From contig JAIRVG010000038.1 of NCBI GenBank assembly GCA_031253995.1, positions 1-64,000 on the forward strand: 64,000 bases of DNA, given 5' to 3'. Below, in pieces: positions 48,225 through 58,519 of this stretch. The notes under the pieces were generated by a model. It was not told the origin of the DNA, made no database searches, and saw only the letters and a program-made list of their open reading frames with translations. Source of the stretch: Paucimonas sp. (GTDB lineage Bacteria > Pseudomonadota > Gammaproteobacteria > Pseudomonadales > Pseudomonadaceae). A program made the translations under genes and the position numbers. Position 1 is the first letter of the stretch. Each line of letters opens with the position of its first letter.

Positions 48225-49712
48225 TCAGGCGCTCGGTCGATACTGGAGTGCTTCGGCCAGGTGCGCACGCCCGATGCCGTCCACCTGTTCAAGGTCGGCC
48301 AATGTACGGGCCACCTTGAGCAGGCGGTGGGCGGCCCGCAGGGACAAGGTCAGGCGCTCGCAGGCACTTTCCAGCCAGGCCTGGTCGTCGGCTTGCAGCA
48401 CACAGTGGCGGCGCAGTCCATTGAGGTCGAGAAAGGCATTGGCGCACCCCTGGCGCCGCTGCTGAAGGTCACGCGCCTGGGCCACCTGGCGGGCGACGCT
48501 GGCGCTGGACTCACCGCTGGGCTGGTGGGTCAGTACGGTGCTTTCCCTGGCCACGGTCAGGTGTAGGTCTATGCGATCGAGCAGCGGGCCGGACAGTTTG
48601 TTGCGATAGCGCTGGATCTGCTCGGTGCTGCAGCGACAGCGACCGGTGGGATCACCCAGGTAGCCGCAAGGGCAGGGGTTCATGGCTGCCACCAGCTGGA
48701 AACGTGCGGGGAAGCGTATGCGATCCTTGGCGCGGGCTACCACGATTTCCCCCGACTCCAGCGGCTCGCGAAGCACCTCCAGTACACGTCGTTCGAACTC
48801 CGGCAGTTCGTCCAGAAACAGCACGCCATGATGCGCCAGGGTGATCTCGCCCGGTTGAGGTCGGCTGCCGCCGCCGACCAGGGCAGGGCCGGAGGCCGAG
48901 TGATGAGGGTGGCGGAACGGCCGTTGCGGCCAGCAGTCCAGCGGCTTATGACCGCTGACCGACTGGATAGCCGCCACTTCCAGGGCCTCGTGTTCATCCA
49001 GCGGAGGCAGCAACCCGGGCAGGCGGCTGGCGAGCAAGGTCTTACCCGTGCCGGGTGGCCCGGTGAACAGGAGGTTGTGCGCACCGGCCGCTGCGACCAG
49101 CAGGGCGCGTTTGGCTGCGGCCTGGCCCTGCACTTCGCTGAGGTCCGGATAGGGCCGCTCCCGCAGCAGCAGGCCATTGGCCGCGTAGGGTGACAGGGGC
49201 GCCTGGCCATTGAGGTGGGCGACCAGTTCGAGCAGATGACCCACGGCATACACCACCAGGCCGCTCGCCAGGCTCGCTTCCTCGGCGTTTTCCCGGGGCA
49301 CCACCAGCGCTCGCCCCGCTTCTCGGGCGGCCAGCGCAGCAGGCAGCACGCCCTGCACTGGCCGTAACCCGCCCGACAGCGCCAGCTCGCCGATGCACTC
49401 GATATCGCTCAGGGTCGCGACCGGCACCTGGCCGTTGGCGGCGAGGATGCCCAGGGCGATGGCCAGGTCATAACGCCCGCCGTCCTTGGGCAGGTCGGCC
49501 GGGGCGAGGTTCTGGGTGATGCGCCGGGCGGGGTAGTCCAAGCCGGCGTTGACGATGGCGCTGCGCACCCGGTCCTTGCTTTCCTTGACCGTGACTTCGG
49601 GCAGACCGACCAGCGTCAGGGTGGGCAGGCCGTTGGCCAGATGGGTTTCGACACTGACAGCAGGCGCCAGCACGCCGACCTGGGCGCGGCTGTGGACGAG
49701 GGCGAGGGACAT
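48225..49712 (-). CDS. comM: Mg-chelatase-like AAA+ ATPase ComM (YifB)
   Basis: A 495-residue AAA+ helicase that promotes branch migration during natural transformation and recombination. The N-terminal ComM domain (MSLALVHSRAQVGVLAPAVS) is followed by Walker A GPPGTGKTLLASRL (about 220), Walker B GVLFLDELPEF and a C-terminal Mg-chelatase-like part with Cys motifs in AAMNPCPCGYLGDPTGRCRC. The start at MSLALVH is used; a longer open frame upstream overlaps ubiK and is not supported. Confidence 0.95.
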   Translation of the reverse strand: MSLALVHSRAQVGVLAPAVSVETHLANGLPTLTLVGLPEVTVKESKDRVRSAIVNAGLDYPARRITQNLAPADLPKDGGRYDLAIALGILAANGQVPVATLSDIECIGELALSGGLRPVQGVLPAALAAREAGRALVVPRENAEEASLASGLVVYAVGHLLELVAHLNGQAPLSPYAANGLLLRERPYPDLSEVQGQAAAKRALLVAAAGAHNLLFTGPPGTGKTLLASRLPGLLPPLDEHEALEVAAIQSVSGHKPLDCWPQRPFRHPHHSASGPALVGGGSRPQPGEITLAHHGVLFLDELPEFERRVLEVLREPLESGEIVVARAKDRIRFPARFQLVAAMNPCPCGYLGDPTGRCRCSTEQIQRYRNKLSGPLLDRIDLHLTVARESTVLTHQPSGESSASVARQVAQARDLQQRRQGCANAFLDLNGLRRHCVLQADDQAWLESACERLTLSLRAAHRLLKVARTLADLEQVDGIGRAHLAEALQYRPSA

Positions 49713-49972
49713 GGACACTCCGTGATCGCTTGTAGAAAACCGCTTCCTGCGGTTGGGCAAGCATAGAGCGCCTGGGGAAGGGCTATTGCGAAAGAGTGCG
49801 TCGGGGTTTTGCAATGGACGGCCGACGGCCAGCTCGTGTTGTTCGCACCGGCCTGTTCGCGGGACAGGGACAGCGGTGTTCTTGAGGACACCGCAGAACC
49901 CCTGCCGGATACCGCGCACGCTGCGGGAAAGGCGATTCGGTGCTCCGATGTATCCCGCAAGGATTCCGGGTG

Positions 49973-50236
49973 CTATTCCTGAACGGATGGCGCGATCCGG
50001 GCTTCCAGCTCGGCCAACTGCTTCTCCAGGGCTTCCAGGCGTGCGCGTGTGCGCGCCAGGACGACCATCTGGCTGTCGAATTCGTCGCGGCTGACCAGGT
50101 CCAGCTTGCTGAAGGCGCCTTGCATGAGGACCTTGAACTGGCTTTCCAGTTCGGCGCGAGGTTGTGCGGTGTCGCCGCTGAACAGGCGCGAGGCCTGGTC
50201 GCTCAGGGCGTCGAGAAAGGCTTTGGGCGCGAGCAT
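49973..50236 (-). CDS. ubiK: Ubiquinone biosynthesis accessory factor UbiK (YqiC)
   Basis: An 87-residue protein starting MLAPKAFLDALSDQASRLFS, with a C-terminal coiled coil (RTRARLEALEKQLAELEARI). It belongs to the BMFP/UbiK family that helps the Ubi complex in aerobic ubiquinone synthesis. It lies between comM and the glnK promoter and reads away from glnK. Confidence 0.93.
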   Translation of the reverse strand: MLAPKAFLDALSDQASRLFSGDTAQPRAELESQFKVLMQGAFSKLDLVSRDEFDSQMVVLARTRARLEALEKQLAELEARIAPSVQE

Positions 50237-50302
50237 GTTGGGCTGTCCGCTTGAATCGTTGAGAGGTGCGCAGTGTAGCACGCACCCCGATGGCATTTGC
50301 CC

Positions 50303-50319
50303 TGCACATTTTTTGCGCA
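50303..50319 (+). promoter_or_regulatory. NtrC-like site 1
   Basis: TGCACATTTTTTGCGCA fits the NtrC dyad TGCAC-N7-GTGCA with one mismatch. Its centre is 33 bp from site 2, three helical turns. Confidence 0.6.
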
Positions 50320-50335
50320 ATCCGGCACGTCGTGC

Positions 50336-50352
50336 TGCACCGAAGTTGTGCG
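50336..50352 (+). promoter_or_regulatory. NtrC-like site 2
   Basis: TGCACCGAAGTTGTGCG has the perfect GCAC-N7-GTGC dyad of NtrC enhancers. It is about 83 bp upstream of the -24 element, a typical enhancer distance. Confidence 0.65.
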
Positions 50353-50426
50353 TCTTTCCCTTGCTGGCGATTGGCCAAATCCCTTGCTCAAACGTAACCG
50401 GCTGTTTTTGCTGCAGTTATCCGAAG

Positions 50427-50442
50427 TGGCAAGGTTTCTGCA
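50427..50442 (+). promoter_or_regulatory. Sigma-54 promoter of glnK-amtB
   Basis: TGGCAAGGTTTCTGCA has the -24 GG and -12 GC exactly 10 bp apart. It lies about 180 bp before the glnK ATG and downstream of the two NtrC-like sites. Confidence 0.72.
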
Positions 50443-50576
50443 CAGACCATCGCGAGCCATGCACTGATGCAGTTCTTGTGACCAGGCAGTGCGAGGCTGG
50501 AACCAACGGCCCTTTCGACTTCGGCGAGAGGGCTCCGACGACGGGTTACAAAGCCAGGCGCTGCGCTTAGACTTGA

Positions 50577-50963
<387 letters not shown>

Positions 50964-51005
50964 GTAACACCGCCTCACAAACCCAACGCCCCAGGAGAAA
51001 ACAAC

Positions 51006-52337
51006 ATGACTCTGCGTAAGATCGCAGGGCTAGGAGCCCTATTGTCCCTCGTAATGCCCGGCCTGGCCTTGGCAGAGGAAGCTGCCCCGGCGTTGAACTC
51101 CGGCGATACCGCCTGGATGCTCACTGCCACGGCGCTGGTGCTGTTCATGACCATTCCGGGCCTGGCCCTGTTCTATGGCGGCATGGTCCGCTCCAAGAAC
51201 GTGCTGTCGGTGATGATGCAATGCTTCGCCATCACCGGCCTGATGAGCATCCTCTGGGTCGTCTACGGCTACAGCCTGGCATTCGATACCACGGGTATGG
51301 AAAAGGGCGTGGTCAATCTCTATTCCTTCGTCGGTGGTTTCTCCAAGGCGTTTCTGGCCGGCGTCACGCCCCAGAACCTGACCTCGGCTACCGCGTTGTT
51401 CCCCGAGGCGGTGTTCATCACCTTCCAGATGACCTTCGCCATCATCACCCCGGCGCTGATCGTCGGTGCCTTCGCCGAGCGCATGAAGTTCTCCGCCATG
51501 CTGGTTTTCATGGGCATCTGGTTCACCCTGGTCTATGCGCCGATCGCGCACATGGTCTGGAGCGGTGACGGCGCGCTGATGTGGGACTGGGGCGTGCTCG
51601 ACTTCGCCGGTGGCACCGTGGTGCACATCAATGCCGGTATCGCCGGTCTGGTCTGCTGCCTGGTGCTGGGCAAGCGCAAGGGCTACCCCACCACGCCGAT
51701 GGCCCCGCACAACCTGGGCTATACGCTGATGGGGGCGGCCATGCTGTGGATCGGCTGGTTCGGTTTCAACGCAGGCTCTGCCGCCGCGGCTAACGGCACC
51801 GCCGGCATGGCCATGCTGGTCACCCAGATCGCCACGGCGGCGGCGGCGCTGGGCTGGATGTTCGCCGAGTGGATCGGCCACGGCAAACCCAGTGCCCTGG
51901 GCATCGCCTCCGGCGTGGTCGCGGGCCTGGTGGCCATTACCCCGGCGGCAGGTACCGTGGGCCCGATGGGCGCCTTGATCATCGGCCTGGCTTCGGGCGT
52001 GATCTGCTACGTCTGCGCCACCAGCCTCAAGCGCAAGCTGGGCTATGACGACTCCCTCGACGCCTTCGGCGTGCATGGTGTCGGCGGTATCGTCGGTGCC
52101 ATTCTCACCGGTGTGTTCGCAGCCCCTGCCCTGGGCGGATTCGGCGCGGTCACCGATATCGCCGCACAGGTCTGGGTGCAGACCAAGGGCGTGCTGTTCA
52201 CTGTGGTCTACACCGCCATCGTCACCTACGTGATCCTCAAGGTGCTGGACGTGTTGATGGGGCTGCGGGTCAACGAAGAAGAAGAGTCGGTCGGCCTCGA
52301 CCTGGCTCAACACAACGAGCGTGGCTACAACCTGTAA
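51006..52337 (+). CDS. amtB: Ammonium transporter AmtB
   Basis: A 443-residue inner-membrane ammonium channel with a signal peptide (ALLSLVMPGLALAEEA) and 11 hydrophobic helices. Family motifs are FYGGMVRSKNVLSVMMQCF, GGTVVHINAGIAGLV with the first pore His, and AFGVHGVGGIVGAILTG with the second. It is co-transcribed with glnK under probable NtrC/sigma-54 control. Confidence 0.97.
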   Translation: MTLRKIAGLGALLSLVMPGLALAEEAAPALNSGDTAWMLTATALVLFMTIPGLALFYGGMVRSKNVLSVMMQCFAITGLMSILWVVYGYSLAFDTTGMEKGVVNLYSFVGGFSKAFLAGVTPQNLTSATALFPEAVFITFQMTFAIITPALIVGAFAERMKFSAMLVFMGIWFTLVYAPIAHMVWSGDGALMWDWGVLDFAGGTVVHINAGIAGLVCCLVLGKRKGYPTTPMAPHNLGYTLMGAAMLWIGWFGFNAGSAAAANGTAGMAMLVTQIATAAAALGWMFAEWIGHGKPSALGIASGVVAGLVAITPAAGTVGPMGALIIGLASGVICYVCATSLKRKLGYDDSLDAFGVHGVGGIVGAILTGVFAAPALGGFGAVTDIAAQVWVQTKGVLFTVVYTAIVTYVILKVLDVLMGLRVNEEEESVGLDLAQHNERGYNL

Positions 52338-52794
52338 CCGCGACACGCTGGAAAACTTGCCCGGTTCGCCGGGCATTTTTTTGCCTGGAATTCGCTGTTT
52401 GGCGAAGAGCAAACGGTTTACCCAGCACGTTCGTGACAGAGGCGTAAAACTTACAACGCGCTGGGCGTTCAGGGAGCTTTGCTTTTTCAACGAGCGCGCT
52501 AGAATGCGCGCCGAAGGGTGTTCGATGAGCTGTCCACACACTTCTCCACCCTTTGCTAGGCTTGCCAGTAGCGCATGGCCAGCAGGTGCTGCCGGCGCTT
52601 TTTTCCGGCCGATGGCTCGATGATTTTTCAGGCTCTGCCAGGAGCAGGGCCTGTTGGGCGACAGTCTCCACATCAGGAGAGGGACGCCCGGGCAGTGGCC
52701 AACCCACGGCCAGTTGAATTTTCACTGGTGGCTGCCGGTCTACGGCTCCACTGGTCTATAACTAACCTGCTTTTCGCAAGTCATGAGGTAGAAC
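52338..52794. other. 457-bp region between amtB and sutA
   Basis: After the amtB terminator (52358-52382) there is a likely promoter with TTTGCT at 52478-52483 and TAGAAT at 52500-52505 (spacing 16 bp), then about 280 bp of GC-rich, palindrome-rich DNA before sutA. A second TATAAC hexamer at 52757-52762 lies close to the gene. Short open frames here show no family similarity; it may be a long sutA leader. Confidence 0.45.
52358..52384 (+). terminator. Terminator of glnK-amtB
   Basis: TGCCCGG-TTCG-CCGGGCA is followed by seven T residues shortly after the amtB stop codon. Confidence 0.9.
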
Positions 52795-53121
52795 ATGAGC
52801 GACGACGATCTGGAAAATGACGACCTCGAAGTAGGCGATGAAGACGAGGCCGATGAGGGCCTCGAAGCTGCGGCTGACGACGGCGCGGAAGACGCCGGCG
52901 AAGACGACAGCCCCGCACCTGTAGCCAAGGGTAAATCCAAGGCGGCGGTCTCGGTGGACGAGATGCCAAGCATGGAAGCCAAGCAGAAAGAGCGCGATGC
53001 GCTGGCCAAGGCCATGGAAGAGTTCCTTGCGCGTGGTGGCAAGGTTCAGGAGGTCGAAGCCAACGTGGTCGCCGATCCGCCCAAGAAGCCGGACAACAAG
53101 TACGGCAGCCGCCCTATCTGA
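52795..53121 (+). CDS. sutA: RNA polymerase-binding protein SutA
   Basis: A 108-residue highly acidic protein. Residues 1-45 are Asp/Glu-rich and disordered; the conserved part EMPSMEAKQKERDALAKAME...FLARGGKVQEVEANVVADPP with the tail KKPDNKYGSRPI matches P. aeruginosa SutA, which binds RNA polymerase and supports rRNA transcription in slow-growing cells. A strong terminator follows at once. Confidence 0.9.
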   Translation: MSDDDLENDDLEVGDEDEADEGLEAAADDGAEDAGEDDSPAPVAKGKSKAAVSVDEMPSMEAKQKERDALAKAMEEFLARGGKVQEVEANVVADPPKKPDNKYGSRPI

Positions 53122-53133
53122 GCGGCTGAACGC

Positions 53134-53165
53134 AAAAAAGCCCGCCGTCGCTGCGGGCTTTTTTG
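53134..53165. terminator. Terminator of sutA
   Basis: AAAAAAGCCCGC-CGTCGC-GCGGGCTTTTTT works in both directions and also serves the minus-strand yigB operon. Confidence 0.88.
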
Positions 53166-53196
53166 TGGGCGGGGAAATGGGACCACTCTGCGGTCC

Positions 53197-53223
53197 TTTC
53201 GCGGCGCAAGGCCGCTTCTACAG
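53197..53223. repeat. Single REP-like element (GGCGCAAGGCCGC type)
   Basis: TTTCGCGGCGCAAGGCCGCT followed by TCTACAG matches one arm of the pairs at 14796 and 34324; the partner arm is lost. Confidence 0.65.
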
Positions 53224-53263
53224 ATTGGCGTCGTGCCTGCGATGGGGCGCAACGCGGCCCTGA

Positions 53264-53959
53264 TCAGCGCCAGCGCGACAGAACGTCCGGCAACTGCGAC
53301 AACCGCTGGATCTGTGCATCCGGCGCCTGCTCACCCGCCCAGTCCTTGCCCTGGGGGTTGAACCACACTGCCCGCAACCCGGCGCGTTGGGCGCCTGCGA
53401 CGTCGTCAGCGGGATGGTCGCCGATGTGCACCGCGGCATCGGCCCCGACTTCGCCTCGGCGCAGGGCTTCCATGAACGGCGCGGGGTCCGGTTTGCCGAT
53501 GCCCAGGTCCTCGGCGCACAGGGCGAACTTGAAGTAGTCCGCCAGCCCCAGGCGTCGCACGTCGGCGTTGCCGTTGGTGACCACGCCGAGCATGTACTGG
53601 TGGCGCAGGATCTCCAGCACCGGCTGTACTTCAGGAAACACCTCCACTTGATGCCGGGCGTGCAGGAACACCTCGAAACCTTCGTTGGCAAGCTCAAGGG
53701 CCTGCTTCTCGCTGTAGCCGACGTCTTCCAACGCATGGAACAGCACGCGGCGGCGCAGGGCACTGATGCGGTGCTTGAGGCCCGGTTCGGCCTGCACCAG
53801 GCGCTCGCGGATGGCGAACAGGTGCTCGACCGGCACGCCGCCCAAGATCGGGGCATTGGCCGCGAGCCAGTCGCGCAGGACGATTTCGGCGCTGGCGATC
53901 ACCGGTGCGGTGTCCCACAGGGTGTCGTCCAGGTCGAAGGTGATCAGCTTGATGCTCAT
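53264..53959 (-). CDS. yigB: HAD-family hydrolase (YigB-like)
   Basis: A 231-residue haloacid dehalogenase-type phosphatase. Motif I is [13 protein letters not shown] at the N-terminus, motif [14 protein letters not shown] and motifs [13 protein letters not shown] with [14 protein letters not shown]. coli YigB dephosphorylates FMN; the same role is plausible. It overlaps xerC by 4 bp, so it is translated from the same mRNA. Confidence 0.92.
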   Translation of the reverse strand: MSIKLITFDLDDTLWDTAPVIASAEIVLRDWLAANAPILGGVPVEHLFAIRERLVQAEPGLKHRISALRRRVLFHALEDVGYSEKQALELANEGFEVFLHARHQVEVFPEVQPVLEILRHQYMLGVVTNGNADVRRLGLADYFKFALCAEDLGIGKPDPAPFMEALRRGEVGADAAVHIGDHPADDVAGAQRAGLRAVWFNPQGKDWAGEQAPDAQIQRLSQLPDVLSRWR

Positions 53960-54855
53960 GAGTCTGTGCCTTTGCTGCGTTTGGCCCGAGGATGGGCGCT
54001 GTCGTACACCGCGGCCAGGTGCTGGAAGTCCAGGTGGGTGTAGATCTGCGTGGTGCCGATGTCGGCGTGGCCAAGCATCTCCTGCACCGCGCGCAGGTCC
54101 TGGGACGACTCCAGCAGGTGGCTGGCGAAGGAATGGCGAAGCATGTGGGGGTGAAGGTGCTGGCCCAGCTCGCGTTCGCCCGCGGCCTTGACCCGCATCT
54201 GGATCGCTCGTTGGCCGAGGCGGGTGCCTTGGCGGGTCAGGAACACCGCGTTGTCCCGAGGCGCGCTGATGCCGCGCAGTTTGAGCCACTGCTGCAGGGC
54301 CTCGCGGGCCTTGCGTCCGACCGGCAGCACACGCGATTTGCCGCCCTTGCCATGTACCTGGACCAGCCCGGCGGTGAGGTCCAGTTGGTCCAGGTCAAGA
54401 TTGGTCAGCTCCGACAGGCGCAGCCCGGACGAGTAGAAGAGCTCGAGAATGGCCTGGTCGCGACGGGCAATGAAATCATCGTCCACGCCACCGTCGAGCA
54501 ACTGCAGGGCGCGATCGGTGTCCAGGACCTTGGGCAGGCGGCGCTCGCCCTTGGGTGCGGTCACGCCAATGGCCGGGTTGTGCTGACACAGGTCTTCGCG
54601 GTTCAGGTAACGGTACAGGCCGCGCACCGCCGAGAGCAGACGTGCCAGGCTGCGGGCGGACTGGCCATGCTGATGTAGACGCACCACCAGCTGGCGCAAC
54701 TGCGGGACCTGCAGCGCATTCCAGTCGTCAATGCCCTGGGTGTTGCAGAACTCGATGACGTTCTGCAGGTCGCGACGGTAAGCCAGTTGAGTGTGCTCGG
54801 ACGCCTGGCGCTCATTGCGCAGGTACGCGCAATAAGCCTCCAGCTGGCGCTCCAT
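53956..54855 (-). CDS. xerC: Tyrosine recombinase XerC
   Basis: A 299-residue site-specific recombinase that resolves chromosome dimers at dif with XerD. The N-terminal SAM-like domain ([20 protein letters not shown]) is followed by the catalytic set: Arg in [27 protein letters not shown], and the Tyr in [10 protein letters not shown]. It is part of the lptM-lysA-dapF-DUF484-xerC-yigB operon, conserved in pseudomonads. Confidence 0.96.
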   Translation of the reverse strand: MERQLEAYCAYLRNERQASEHTQLAYRRDLQNVIEFCNTQGIDDWNALQVPQLRQLVVRLHQHGQSARSLARLLSAVRGLYRYLNREDLCQHNPAIGVTAPKGERRLPKVLDTDRALQLLDGGVDDDFIARRDQAILELFYSSGLRLSELTNLDLDQLDLTAGLVQVHGKGGKSRVLPVGRKAREALQQWLKLRGISAPRDNAVFLTRQGTRLGQRAIQMRVKAAGERELGQHLHPHMLRHSFASHLLESSQDLRAVQEMLGHADIGTTQIYTHLDFQHLAAVYDSAHPRAKRSKGTDS

Positions 54856-55559
54856 CAGCGCACCGGTCGCAGGGTTTGGGTGAAGCGTGGGACGACGCGG
54901 CCGAGCACTTCGGCGATGTAGCCCAGGAACAAGGTGCCGACGCTGCTCTTGTAGTGCTGTGGGTCGTGGCTGCCGATCGCCAGTACGCCATGCAGCCCTT
55001 GGTATTCGAGCGTGGCGACTGCGCTGGAGCCGACTTCTTTGCGCTGCTCGTCGCCGAACAGGAAAGCCAGCTCATGCTCGCGCAGGTTGCCGCTGACGGT
55101 CTTGCCGCTGCCCAGTAGCGCGCCGATGGCCTGTTGCGCCTCCCCGTTACTGGCCCAGCGCCCGACCGGGGCTGCGCTTTCGCCAAAGAGGATGAGGCTG
55201 ACGAACGGCACCTGGAACTCCTGACGCAGGCTGTCCTCGACGGCCATGACCACTTCCTCGAGGCTGCCCGCGTCGAGCAGGTCGAGGATCAGGCGACGGG
55301 TCTTGTCGAACAACCGGTCGTTGTCCCGGGCCACGTCCATCAATTGCGAGAGGCGATGACGCATCTCGATGTTGCGGTCGCGCAGCAACTTGAGCTGGCG
55401 CTCCACCAGCGACACGCTGTCGCCGCGCTGGTGCGGGATTCGCTGCTCGATCAGCAGCTCGTCGTGCTCGGCGAAGAAGGTCGGGTGGGCGCGCAGATAG
55501 GCGACCACGGCTTCGGCGTCGAGGTTCTGCTCGGGTACAACCTGGGGCTGATCGGTCAT
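54855..55559 (-). CDS. DUF484 (GAF-like) protein
   Basis: A 234-residue protein of the YigA/DUF484 family, a short helical N-terminus ([20 protein letters not shown]) plus a GAF-like sensor domain ([13 protein letters not shown]..., [20 protein letters not shown]). The function is unknown. It overlaps xerC by one base and follows dapF by 13 bp. Confidence 0.92.
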   Translation of the reverse strand: MTDQPQVVPEQNLDAEAVVAYLRAHPTFFAEHDELLIEQRIPHQRGDSVSLVERQLKLLRDRNIEMRHRLSQLMDVARDNDRLFDKTRRLILDLLDAGSLEEVVMAVEDSLRQEFQVPFVSLILFGESAAPVGRWASNGEAQQAIGALLGSGKTVSGNLREHELAFLFGDEQRKEVGSSAVATLEYQGLHGVLAIGSHDPQHYKSSVGTLFLGYIAEVLGRVVPRFTQTLRPVR

Positions 55560-55572
55560 GGCAGTTACTCGT

Positions 55573-56403
55573 TTAGAGACGAACCTGTCCTTCGTACACG
55601 CGAACGGCTGGGCCGGTCATCAGTACGGGCTTGCCGGGGCCGGCCCATTCGATGTTCAGACGGCCGCCCGGCAGGTCGATGCTCACCGGAGAGTCCATCC
55701 AGCCTTGGCTGATGGCTGCTACCGCGGCCGCGCAGGCCCCGGTGCCGCAAGCCTGGGTTTCGCCAGCACCACGTTCCCAGACCCGCAGGTTGGCGTGATG
55801 ACGGTCGACGACCTGGATGAAACCGGCATTGACCCGCTGCGGGAAGCGCGGATGGTGTTCGATTTTCGGGCCCAGCTCATGCACCGGGGCCGTGCGCACG
55901 TCATCGACACGCAGCACCGAGTGCGGGTTGCCCATGGACACGGCGGCGATCGAATGGACCTGGCCGTCGACTTCCAGTGGGTAGTTCAGGGCCTGTTCAT
56001 CGGCGACGAAGGGAATCTCGGTCGGGACGAAGCGTGGCGGGCCCATGTCGACACACACCTGGCCGTCGTTGCGCACGTCCAGCTCGATGATGCCGCCCTT
56101 GGTTTCCACGCGGATGCGCTTCTTCGCGGTCAGGCGCTTGTCCAGCACGAAGCGGGCGAAGCAGCGCGCGCCGTTGCCGCACTGCTCGACCTCGGAGCCG
56201 TCGGCATTGAAGATCCGATAGCGGAAGTCCACATCCGGATTGCTCGGCGCCTCGACGATCAGCAACTGGTCGAAGCCGACGCCGGTATTGCGATCTCCCC
56301 ACTGCTTGGCATGCTTGGGCTGGATGTGCGCGTGCTGGCTGACCAGGTCCAGGACCATGAAGTCGTTGCCCAGCCCGTGCATCTTGGTGAAACGCAGCAG
56401 CAT
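55573..56403 (-). CDS. dapF: Diaminopimelate epimerase
   Basis: Converts LL- to meso-diaminopimelate for peptidoglycan and lysine. The 276-residue protein carries both catalytic Cys: [11 protein letters not shown] and ETQACGTGA. The start [10 protein letters not shown] is 4 bp after the lysA stop codon. Its product is the substrate of the adjacent LysA. Confidence 0.97.
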   Translation of the reverse strand: MLLRFTKMHGLGNDFMVLDLVSQHAHIQPKHAKQWGDRNTGVGFDQLLIVEAPSNPDVDFRYRIFNADGSEVEQCGNGARCFARFVLDKRLTAKKRIRVETKGGIIELDVRNDGQVCVDMGPPRFVPTEIPFVADEQALNYPLEVDGQVHSIAAVSMGNPHSVLRVDDVRTAPVHELGPKIEHHPRFPQRVNAGFIQVVDRHHANLRVWERGAGETQACGTGACAAAVAAISQGWMDSPVSIDLPGGRLNIEWAGPGKPVLMTGPAVRVYEGQVRL

Positions 56404-56407
56404 GGGC

Positions 56408-57655
56408 TCACTCCGGCAGCAGGCTTTCGCCGGCGAACAGTTCGGCAATGGTTTCACGGCGACGGACTTCGAAAGCCTCGTCCCCATCGACCAGCACTTC
56501 GGCGCAGCGGCCACGGGTGTTGTAGTTCGAGCTCATGACAAAACCATAGGCGCCAGCGGACTGAACGGCCAGCAGGTCGCCTTCAGCCAGGTTCAGGACG
56601 CGGTCCTTGGCCAGGAAGTCGCCGGTCTCGCAGATCGGGCCGACCAGGTCATAGCTGCGCCCTTCGCCTGCACGTGGCTTGACCGCGCTGACGCCCATCC
56701 AGGCCTGGTACAGGGCCGGGCGGATCAGGTCGTTCATTGCCCCGTCGATGATGGCGAAGTCTTTGTGTTCGGTGTGCTTGAGGTATTCGACGCGGGTCAG
56801 CAGGACGCCGGCATTGGCGACGATGTAACGGCCCGGCTCGAACACCAGGGCCAGGTCACGCTCGCCGACGCGCTCGCGGATGGCCTGGATGTAGTTCGAC
56901 ACCAGCGGTGGTTCTTCGTCGCGGTAGCGAACGCCGACACCGCCGCCCAGGTCCAGGTGACGCAGGTGGATGCCGCATTCGGCCAGGCGGTCGACCAGCA
57001 CCAGCAGGCGGTCCAGGGCATCGAGGAAAGGCTCGACGGTGGTCAGCTGGGAGCCGATGTGGCAGTCCACGCCCACCACGTCCAGGTTGGGCAACTGCGC
57101 GGCGCGCACGTAGATGGCCTCGGCGTCGGCGATGGCGATGCCGAACTTGTTTTCCTTGAGACCGGTGGAGATGTACGGGTGGGTACCGGCGTCGACATCC
57201 GGGTTCACGCGCAGCGAGACCGGGGCGATCTTGCCCATCTCGGCGGCCACCACTTGCAGGCGTTCGAGCTCTTCGGTGGATTCGACGTTGAAGCAGTGCA
57301 CACCGACTTCCAGCGCGCGGCGCATGTCGTCACGGGTCTTGCCGACACCGGAAAACACCACGCGATCGGCGCGTCCGCCAGCGGCCAGCACACGCTCCAG
57401 CTCACCGCCGGAGACGATGTCGAAGCCTGCGCCCAGGCGCGCCAGGACGTTCAGCACGCCCAGGTTGGAGTTGGCCTTGACCGCGAAGCAGACCAGGTGC
57501 TCAGTGCCTTGCAGGGCGTCGGTGTAGCTGCGGTACTGGGCCTCGATGTGGGCGCGCGAGTACACGTAGGTCGGGGTGCCGAAACGTTCGGCGATGGCCG
57601 ACAGGGCCACGCCTTCCGCGAACAGCTCGCCGTCGCGGTAGTTGAAAGCGTCCAT
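56408..57655 (-). CDS. lysA: Diaminopimelate decarboxylase
   Basis: Makes L-lysine from meso-diaminopimelate. The 415-residue fold-type III PLP enzyme has the PLP lysine in [13 protein letters not shown], the HIGSQ motif in [10 protein letters not shown], and [14 protein letters not shown] near the C-terminus. Second gene of the operon. A lysine-degrading set lies 18 kb to the left. Confidence 0.97.
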   Translation of the reverse strand: MDAFNYRDGELFAEGVALSAIAERFGTPTYVYSRAHIEAQYRSYTDALQGTEHLVCFAVKANSNLGVLNVLARLGAGFDIVSGGELERVLAAGGRADRVVFSGVGKTRDDMRRALEVGVHCFNVESTEELERLQVVAAEMGKIAPVSLRVNPDVDAGTHPYISTGLKENKFGIAIADAEAIYVRAAQLPNLDVVGVDCHIGSQLTTVEPFLDALDRLLVLVDRLAECGIHLRHLDLGGGVGVRYRDEEPPLVSNYIQAIRERVGERDLALVFEPGRYIVANAGVLLTRVEYLKHTEHKDFAIIDGAMNDLIRPALYQAWMGVSAVKPRAGEGRSYDLVGPICETGDFLAKDRVLNLAEGDLLAVQSAGAYGFVMSSNYNTRGRCAEVLVDGDEAFEVRRRETIAELFAGESLLPE

Positions 57656-57664
57656 TGGATTTCC

Positions 57665-57883
57665 TTAGTACTGCGCGGGCTGCGACTCTGGCTGGGCGGG
57701 TTCGGCAGGCTCGAGCGTCTCGGCCGGTTGAGCCGGCTGGGTCGCTTGATGCTGGTGCGATTTGCGGGCGTCCTTGCCGTCCTTGCCGTCTTCAGGCAGG
57801 TACAGGGGGCCCTTCTGACCGCAGGCCGAAACGAGGCAGGCAACCGCGACCAGCGCCGCGAGGGAGGAAATCAGGCGCTTCAT
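57665..57883 (-). CDS. lptM: LptM-family lipoprotein (LppL)
   Basis: A 72-residue lipoprotein with lipobox LVSAC (Cys21) followed directly by [11 protein letters not shown], the signature of E. coli LptM (YifL), which helps LptD mature in the outer-membrane LPS translocon. The tail is Pro/Gln-rich and disordered. Its position upstream of lysA-dapF is the same as P. aeruginosa lppL. Confidence 0.9.
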   Translation of the reverse strand: MKRLISSLAALVAVACLVSACGQKGPLYLPEDGKDGKDARKSHQHQATQPAQPAETLEPAEPAQPESQPAQY

Positions 57884-58019
57884 TGGCGAATCCTTTGAAA
57901 TATGCAGTATTGCGCCCGAGTATACCGAGCGCCTGCTGGATTGCCTATGCAAGGACCGGTCCGCCTGGCGGAGGGCCACCCCCCGAGTTGATTTGGCTAT
58001 TCTTGTCCGGTCAGCGATG

Positions 58020-58095
58020 CCCAATCGCGGGCAAGTCCGCGCCTGCAAGACGTAACGCAGGCCTTGTAGGCGCGGGCTTGTCCCGCGATTGGGCC
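58020..58095. repeat. Inverted repeat pair between lptM and cyaY
   Basis: GCCCAATCGCGGGCAAGTCC and the inverted GGCTTGTCCCGCGATTGGGC are near-perfect arms 25 bp long with a GTAACGC-containing loop. This is a third REP-like class in the window and lies in a divergent promoter region rather than between gene ends. Confidence 0.75.
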
Positions 58096-58185
58096 AGTAT
58101 GGACTGGCGCTAACCTTTGCATTCCCGGCACGTCGCCCGTATCTTGCCCGGCTTGCCGTAAGCAGCCAATTTCGAGGTTCCTGCA

Positions 58186-58518
58186 ATGAGTTTGAGCGAA
58201 GCGCGTTTCCATGATCTGGTCGACGCGACCCAACAGGCCCTGGAAGACCTGTTCGATGAGAGCGGCCTGGACGTGGACATGGAGAACTCCGCCGGGGTGC
58301 TCACCATCAAGTTCGACAGCGGCAGTCAGCTGATCTTCAGCCGTCAGGAGCCGCTGCGCCAGCTGTGGTTGGCCGACCGTTCCGGGGGGTTCCACTTCGA
58401 CTACGACGAAGAGAGCGGCAAGTGGGTCTGCGAGAAGAGCGAGGAGCTGCTGGGCGAGATGCTCGAGCGTATCGTCTGGGAGCGGGCCGGCGAGAAGCTG
58501 GACTTCGACGAGATCTGA
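58186..58518 (+). CDS. cyaY: Frataxin-like protein CyaY
   Basis: A 110-residue iron-binding regulator of Fe-S cluster assembly. Acidic helix 1 ([19 protein letters not shown]) and the strand region ([20 protein letters not shown]) match the frataxin fold. It is divergent from the lptM operon and followed by a DUF1289 gene one base later. Confidence 0.96.
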   Translation: MSLSEARFHDLVDATQQALEDLFDESGLDVDMENSAGVLTIKFDSGSQLIFSRQEPLRQLWLADRSGGFHFDYDEESGKWVCEKSEELLGEMLERIVWERAGEKLDFDEI

Positions 58519-58519
58519 G

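Noticed and set aside
48060..48292. An N-terminal extension of 78 codons on the Kef-type antiporter
   Set aside because: The family begins at MPHEASLLQT with AAGGAG upstream; the extension is hydrophilic and unlike any antiporter.
48225..50378. A single 717-codon minus-strand frame joining comM and upstream DNA
   Set aside because: The ComM family begins at MSLALVHSRA (49712). The extra N-terminal part runs antiparallel-free over ubiK in another frame and has no similarity to anything known.
51039..52673. A 544-codon open frame antisense to amtB
   Set aside because: The product is a His/Asp/Gly-rich string without known folds, while amtB on the plus strand is unmistakable.
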